DNA of 64,000 bases from Sphingobium sp. (GTDB taxonomy: Bacteria; Pseudomonadota; Alphaproteobacteria; Sphingomonadales; Sphingomonadaceae), in NCBI GenBank assembly GCA_003248935.1, contig QFQF01000015.1, forward strand, positions 1-64,000, in the 5' to 3' direction. Below are positions 59,455-64,000 of the stretch, in pieces. Position numbers and translations under genes: made by a program. The stretch's first letter is position 1. Every line of letters starts with the position of its first letter. The notes beneath the pieces were generated by a model. The model was not told the origin of the DNA. It did not search any database and worked only from the letters and a program-made list of their open reading frames with translations.

Positions 59455-60146
59455 TGACGAAACCACCGCCATCCTCCCGCCGAGGCATAACGGACGCAGG
59501 CGGCGAGCACGTCCCCAACGTCGATACGAACCGCTTCCGCCGCGCCCGTTTCCGCATGCTGGTCGAAGAGATCGAGGCGAAGCTGGGCGACAAGCCGCTG
59601 ATCCGCGTGCTCGACATTGGTGGCACGCGCGGCTTCTGGCTCGGAGTGCGCGACCTGTGGCAGCACCTTCCGCTCGACATCACCATCGTCAATCTGGAAA
59701 CTCCGGCGATCGACGAGCCGCCCTTCCGTATCCGGCAGGGCAATGCGTGCAACCTGTCCGAACATGCGGACGGCAGTTTCGACTTCGTGCATTCGAACAG
59801 CGTGATCGAACATGTCGGCCACTGGAAGGACATGCGGGCGATGGCGGACGAGATCCGCCGGCTGGCGCCGCATCACTTCATCCAGACGCCCAATTTCTGG
59901 TTCCCGCTGGAGCCGCATTACCGCACATTGTTCTTCCACTGGTATCCGGAGATCGTGCGCGCGCGGATGCTCGCCCGGAAGAAGCGCGGCTTTCGCGCGA
60001 AGGAGCCGAGCATCGGCGCTGCCGTGGAGAATGTGCAGACGGTCAACCTGCTGGCGCGGGACCAGATGCGCAGCCTGTTTCCCGACAGCCGGATCGAATC
60101 GGAGAAGGTGATGCTGCTCACCAAGTCATTGATGGCGATCCGGTAG
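59454..60146 (+). CDS. Class I SAM-dependent methyltransferase
   Basis: The 230-residue product has the SAM-binding motif I (IRVLDIGGTRGFW) and the motif IV-like FDFVHSNSVIEHVGHWKDMRAMADEIRRL, followed by HHFIQTPNFWFPLEPHY. It probably methylates a sugar or lipid carrier in this pathway. ATG 59454 overlaps the previous stop (TGATG). It lies between two paralogous polymerase-like genes. Confidence 0.85.
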   Translation: MTKPPPSSRRGITDAGGEHVPNVDTNRFRRARFRMLVEEIEAKLGDKPLIRVLDIGGTRGFWLGVRDLWQHLPLDITIVNLETPAIDEPPFRIRQGNACNLSEHADGSFDFVHSNSVIEHVGHWKDMRAMADEIRRLAPHHFIQTPNFWFPLEPHYRTLFFHWYPEIVRARMLARKKRGFRAKEPSIGAAVENVQTVNLLARDQMRSLFPDSRIESEKVMLLTKSLMAIR

Positions 60147-60151
60147 AGGCC

Positions 60152-61480
60152 ATGGCGGGCACCGGTCATCCATCGGTATCGCCCGGCTTCGTGCCGCAGC
60201 GGCGCGCGTTCATCGCGCCGCAGCCCTATCGGCTGGGCATGCTGTGGACGATCATCGCGGTCATATCGCTGACGATCGTCGGTCCCTATCTGTCCTACAA
60301 GCCCGCGCCGTTCACCGGCGAGGGGAGCCCCCTGCGGCAGATCGTCTATATCCTGACCTTCGGCCTTGCGATCTATACGACCCGCGCATGGCGGGCGCCG
60401 ATGCGGCTGCTGGTGCTGCCGGCCAGTCTGGTGCTGGTGCTCGCCTGGTGCTGGCTCAGCCTCAGCTGGGCGCTCAACCCGGATATTGCGCTGCGACGGC
60501 TGGTGCTGACCTCCATGCTGATCTGGACGATCTTCATCCTGGTCAATAATGCGGGCTATGCGACGACGATGACCGCGATCCGCACGGTTCTGTCGGTGCT
60601 GGTCCTGATCAACTATGTGGCCGTCATCGCCTTTCCCGAGTCCGGCATTCACCAGTTCGGTGATATCGACAACGACAATGATCTGGCCGGAAGCTGGCGC
60701 GGCATCATGCTGCAGAAGAATTTCGCGGGCGCGATCTGCGCGCTGACGATCATGATCTTCCTGCTCGATGGCCGGCGTTTGAAGCCGCTGTTGCGCTGGT
60801 CGGTCATTCTTGCGACGGCCTTCTTCCTCATCCGTACCAATTCGAAGACATCGATGGGCATCGGCGCGCTGGGGATCTTCACCGCCTGGCTCTACAACCG
60901 GTACAATCCCGCCTATCGCGCGCTGCTGATCCCGGCGGTCATGATCCTGGGCGTCGGCCTCTTCATCCTGTCCCAGATATATTGGAAGGAACTGGCCGAG
61001 CCGTTCAACTCGCCCGCCGGCTTCACCGGCCGCGTGCAGATATGGCCTGCCCTGATCGCCTATGCGCATGATCATCCGCTGCTGGGCGCGGGCTACGGTT
61101 CCTTCTGGAACATCGGCCTCGGCTTCGGCCCCATCTTTACCTATGCGAAGGGGTGGGTCACGGGCCTTGGAAACGGCCACAACGGCTATCTCGACCTCCT
61201 GGTACAGATCGGCTTTCCGGGGCTCGGGCTCGTCATCCTGGCGACGATCATCATGCCGCTGGTCCGGTTGCTGTCGAGTTACAGCGCCCCGCGCCCGGCC
61301 GGAGGGTTGCTGGTCTCGATGATCGTCTTCTGCGCCGGTCACAACATGACGGAAACCTCGCTGTTCGATCGCGATGCGATCGTTCAGGTGTTCCTGATGT
61401 TCGCGATTGCCATGATTGCGCCGGTGACCGCGCCGCCGCGCCGCCCGATCCCCACAGGCGCCGAACCGCATCGTGGCTGA
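60152..61480 (+). CDS. O-antigen ligase-like polymerase (paralogue 2)
   Basis: The 442-residue product shares with the protein at 58084-59454 the blocks WCWLSLSWALNPDIALRRLVLTS, SWRGIMLQKNFAGAICALTIM, TNSKTSMGI and GAGYGSFWNIGLG...GLGNGHNGYLDLLVQIGFPGLG. The two genes flank the methyltransferase, so they arose by duplication. It has about 12 helices. The functional difference (polymerase against ligase, or two linkages) is unknown. Confidence 0.87.
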   Translation: MAGTGHPSVSPGFVPQRRAFIAPQPYRLGMLWTIIAVISLTIVGPYLSYKPAPFTGEGSPLRQIVYILTFGLAIYTTRAWRAPMRLLVLPASLVLVLAWCWLSLSWALNPDIALRRLVLTSMLIWTIFILVNNAGYATTMTAIRTVLSVLVLINYVAVIAFPESGIHQFGDIDNDNDLAGSWRGIMLQKNFAGAICALTIMIFLLDGRRLKPLLRWSVILATAFFLIRTNSKTSMGIGALGIFTAWLYNRYNPAYRALLIPAVMILGVGLFILSQIYWKELAEPFNSPAGFTGRVQIWPALIAYAHDHPLLGAGYGSFWNIGLGFGPIFTYAKGWVTGLGNGHNGYLDLLVQIGFPGLGLVILATIIMPLVRLLSSYSAPRPAGGLLVSMIVFCAGHNMTETSLFDRDAIVQVFLMFAIAMIAPVTAPPRRPIPTGAEPHRG

Positions 61481-62783
61481 TCCGAAGGAAGGGGGGAACC
61501 CCGTCGCCAGGCTGGTGCGCTACTCGCTGGCGGCCGTGGGGCCGATCGGGTCGGCGGGGGCGCAGTTCCTGCTTTCGCTCGTCCTGCTGCGCACGCTCGA
61601 TCCGCAGGCATTCGGCAGCTTCTCCTTCCTGCTCATCGCCTCGCAACTAAGCTGGGGCCTGTGGAGCGCCCTGTTCTGCGCGCCTCTGCCAATCCTGCTG
61701 CATCAGGGGGATGAAACGGCACGGGCGCAACTGCTGCGCTGCCTGTTCTCCACCAATCTTGTCGGCGCGGCCGTTGCGGCTGTCCTGTTCTGGGCGATCG
61801 CGGCGGCGCTGGGCGTGCCGCCGCTGGCCCGGATATTGTTCGCCGTGTACGGCGCATTGGCCCTGCTGCGCTGGTTCGGCCGCGCGCATGCCTATGCGAC
61901 GGGCACGCCACTGCGATCGACGGCGTCCGACCTCGTCTATTCCGGCACGTTGCTCCTGGGTGTGGCGCTGGCGATCCTGGACCACGCCGGCTCGCTTCAG
62001 CTTGCCTATGGCGCGTTGCTCGTCAGTGCCTTTCTCGGCCTCATTCCCTTCGGCCGAACCTATCTGCGGGCGCAGTTCGGGCGGTTCTCCCTGTTCGCGA
62101 TCCGGGGCTACGGCGCGATCTGGCGGATGCATTCGGGCTGGTCGCTGCTCGGCGTGCTGACGACCGAGGCGACCGGCAACGCGCATGTCTATATCGTCAC
62201 GCTGTTCTTCGGTCCGGCCGCGTTCGCGCCGATCGCGGCCAGTGCGCTGATGATCCGGCCGATCGGCGTCGCCATCAACGCGCTCACGGAATTCGAGCGG
62301 GCGCAAATGGCGCGGCAGATCGTCGAGCGGCGGTTGGCTGCGGTCAATGCGTCGGTCCGCATGTTCCGCACGGTGCTGGTCGGCGCCTGGATCGTGACCG
62401 CCAGCGTGGCGGCGGTGATCCTCGCTTATGCGCCCCACATCATGTTCCCGTCGCACTACCCGCTGCATTTCCTGGTGACCGGCGCGGCGCTGTGGATGCT
62501 CGTCGCGGGAATGCGTCTGGTGCGCACGCCGGAAAGCGCGCTGCTTCAGGCGGCGGGTGCGTTTCGTCAGCTTGCCTTCGCCAGCGTGGTCTCCTCTGGC
62601 GTGTCGATCGTGCTGGTCCTGCTGCTGTTGTGGACGGCGGGGCCGCTCTGGTCGATCCTCGGTATCGTGCTGGGGGAGGCGGTGTTCGCCGGATGGACGT
62701 GGATGCAGGCGCATCGCTGGCGGGATGAACAGAAAGGATTGGTGATGGCCCAGGCCGCACCGGAAATCAGGGTGGAAGCATGA
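61473..62783 (+). CDS. Wzx-like polysaccharide flippase
   Basis: The 436-residue product has about 12 membrane helices in the oligosaccharide flippase pattern (PIGSAGAQFLLSLVLLRTLDPQAFGSFSFLLI). It should move the lipid-linked repeat unit to the periplasm. Start is GTG at 61473, inside the previous gene. It overlaps the following GT2 gene by four bases. Confidence 0.85.
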   Translation: MADPKEGGNPVARLVRYSLAAVGPIGSAGAQFLLSLVLLRTLDPQAFGSFSFLLIASQLSWGLWSALFCAPLPILLHQGDETARAQLLRCLFSTNLVGAAVAAVLFWAIAAALGVPPLARILFAVYGALALLRWFGRAHAYATGTPLRSTASDLVYSGTLLLGVALAILDHAGSLQLAYGALLVSAFLGLIPFGRTYLRAQFGRFSLFAIRGYGAIWRMHSGWSLLGVLTTEATGNAHVYIVTLFFGPAAFAPIAASALMIRPIGVAINALTEFERAQMARQIVERRLAAVNASVRMFRTVLVGAWIVTASVAAVILAYAPHIMFPSHYPLHFLVTGAALWMLVAGMRLVRTPESALLQAAGAFRQLAFASVVSSGVSIVLVLLLLWTAGPLWSILGIVLGEAVFAGWTWMQAHRWRDEQKGLVMAQAAPEIRVEA

Positions 62784-63766
62784 AGGTCACGGTCGGCATC
62801 AAGGCGCTCAACGAGGAGAAGCACATTGCGGCCGCGCTGGCGAGCGCGGTGGCTGCGGTCGCGCCGTTCGGCGGAGAGGTGGTGCTGGCGGACAGCGGGT
62901 CGACCGACCGCACGATCGAGATCGCGCGCGGCTTCCCGGTGCGGATCGTCCAGCTTGCCGACCCTGCCGAGCGCTCCTGCGGCGCCGGCGCCCAACTGGC
63001 CTTTCAGCATGCGCGGGGAGACTATTTCTACCTGCTCGACGGCGACATGGTGCTCGATCCGGATTTCCTGCCGAAGGGGCTGGCGTTCCTGGAGGCGCAT
63101 CAGGACATGGCGGCGGTCGGCGGCCGCGTCACCGAATGCAATACGGAGGCGGAGGAATTCCAGATCCGCGCCAACACCGTCGCCAATGATCCCAACTGGC
63201 TGCCCGGAGAAGTCGACCGGCTGGATTGCGGCGGCCTCTATCGCGCGGACGCCGTCCGCGCCTCGGGCTATTTTGCCGACCGCAACCTCCATGCTTTCGA
63301 GGAGTTCGAACTGGGCGCACGGTTGCAGGCGAACGGGTGGAAGCTCGCCCGCATCGATCAGGCCGCCGTCGACCATTACGGCCATTCGATGGGCGGTTAT
63401 GCGCTGATCTGGAAGCGGGTGAAGTCCGGCTATTCCGGTGCGCCGGGCGAAGTGTTGCGCGGTGCGCTCGGGCAGCCGCATCTGGGCCTTGTCCTCCGGC
63501 GCCTCAGCCACGTGCGGGTGGGGGGGGCCGTCGTCCTCTGGTGGCTGATGCTCGCCGTCAGCCTGTTCCTGCCCTACGCGCCGTTGCCGACGCTGGCGTT
63601 GGTCCTCTTGCCGCTCGCATTCCTAGCCTATCGCCGCCGATCGCTGCGGCTCGGCTTCTATTCACTGGTGGTCTGGAACGTCAGTACCTGGGGCCTCATA
63701 TCCGGCTTTTTTCGTCGCCGGGTGCATCCGGAAAAGCCGCTGGGCGCCAAAGAACTGGCGGCCTGA
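62780..63766 (+). CDS. GT2-family glycosyltransferase with C-terminal membrane segment
   Basis: The 328-residue product has the GT2 blocks TVGIKALNEEKHIAAAL, LADSGSTDRTIEIA, the DGD metal motif (LLDGDMVLDPDFL), and CGGLYRADAV. A C-terminal hydrophobic hairpin (VVLWWLMLAVSLFLPYAPLPTLALVLLPLAFLAY) anchors it. It is the last gene of the plus-strand series and ends just before a convergent gene. Confidence 0.87.
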   Translation: MKVTVGIKALNEEKHIAAALASAVAAVAPFGGEVVLADSGSTDRTIEIARGFPVRIVQLADPAERSCGAGAQLAFQHARGDYFYLLDGDMVLDPDFLPKGLAFLEAHQDMAAVGGRVTECNTEAEEFQIRANTVANDPNWLPGEVDRLDCGGLYRADAVRASGYFADRNLHAFEEFELGARLQANGWKLARIDQAAVDHYGHSMGGYALIWKRVKSGYSGAPGEVLRGALGQPHLGLVLRRLSHVRVGGAVVLWWLMLAVSLFLPYAPLPTLALVLLPLAFLAYRRRSLRLGFYSLVVWNVSTWGLISGFFRRRVHPEKPLGAKELAA

Positions 63767-63781
63767 CCGTCCCGCCCGCGC

Positions 63782-64000
63782 TCAGCGGGACCGGATGGTG
63801 CCTCCGCTCGCATCCCTGATCGCACCCATCATCAGGTCCGCAATGACGCGTGATCCGCCCGGCGCCAGATGGCCGTCGTCGAACTGCATGGGTTCGTTGG
63901 GCGCGGCCAGTGTTCGGCAGGCATAGCCTTCGCACAACGCCCCGATCACGGAGAAATACGGGACGCCCGCCCGCCGTGTGACGGCCGGGAGCAGGCGGTC
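63782..64000 (-). CDS. C-terminal fragment of an SGNH-type acyltransferase (cut by right edge)
   Basis: Only the last 72 codons are present. They read VPYFSVIGALCEGYACRTL, then MQFDDGHLAPGGSRVIADLM. The DGHLA block is the catalytic Asp-His of SGNH hydrolases, as found at the end of OafA-type acyltransferases with an SGNH domain; C...C spacing also fits. If so, the window has four acyltransferase-3 proteins. The stop lies in a GTCCCGC/GCGGGAC inverted repeat (63769-63791). Confidence 0.6.
   Translation of the reverse strand, partial: DRLLPAVTRRAGVPYFSVIGALCEGYACRTLAAPNEPMQFDDGHLAPGGSRVIADLMMGAIRDASGGTIRSR

Overview
The window is GC-rich alphaproteobacterial DNA, most likely from a sphingomonad (Sphingomonas or a close relative). 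This rests on the flagellar gene set and order, short flagellin and hook proteins, sphingan-type polysaccharide genes, and an inverted intergenic repeat familiar from sphingomonads. No rRNA or tRNA gene, insertion sequence, prophage or CRISPR array was seen.

Bases 409-40963 are one almost complete flagellar locus. The minus-strand block motA-motB and flgBCDEFGHIJKL codes for the stator, rod, hook, rings and hook-filament junction. A divergent plus-strand block starts with a second, unusual MotA/MotB-like pair, then flgA-flgM-flgN, a stand-alone lytic transglycosylase, flhA and fliA. Next come a minus-strand HD-GYP protein whose HD histidine is replaced, opgH and opgG for periplasmic glucans, and the flagellin gene fliC. 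From 23.9 kb a sigma-54 activator leads fliE-F-G-H-I-J-K-L-M-N-O-P-Q-R-flhB. Two small unassigned genes and fliD-fliS close the block. Chemotaxis genes, rpoN and flhF/flhG are not in the window.

Promoter motifs suggest the regulatory logic. Three near-identical sigma-54 sites precede flgB, flgA and the transglycosylase-flhA group. Three sigma-28 sites (TAAA-N15-GCCG) precede motA, fliC and fliD. Two intergenic regions, one behind the flgB promoter and one in front of the sigma-54 activator gene, each carry a pair of palindromes of the form TTGCCG-N6-CGGCAA with centres about 22 bp apart. These are candidate binding sites for that activator. This gives a plausible cascade: activator plus sigma-54 for basal body and hook, then FliA (held by FlgM) for stator, filament and cap.

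Bases 41107-44315 hold housekeeping genes argD, argF and hslO, with an inverted repeat between argD and argF. Bases 44476-64000 are a cell-surface polysaccharide region: a WecG/TagA-type transferase, a BY-kinase/Wzc co-polymerase, a split Alg14/Alg13-like transferase (PssD/PssE type), GT4 and GT2 transferases, three O-antigen ligase/polymerase-like proteins (two of them paralogues), a Wzx-like flippase, a methyltransferase, four acyltransferase-3 proteins (one cut by the right edge) and a LapG-like cysteine protease. No priming transferase or outer-membrane exporter is visible, so the pathway probably continues outside the window.
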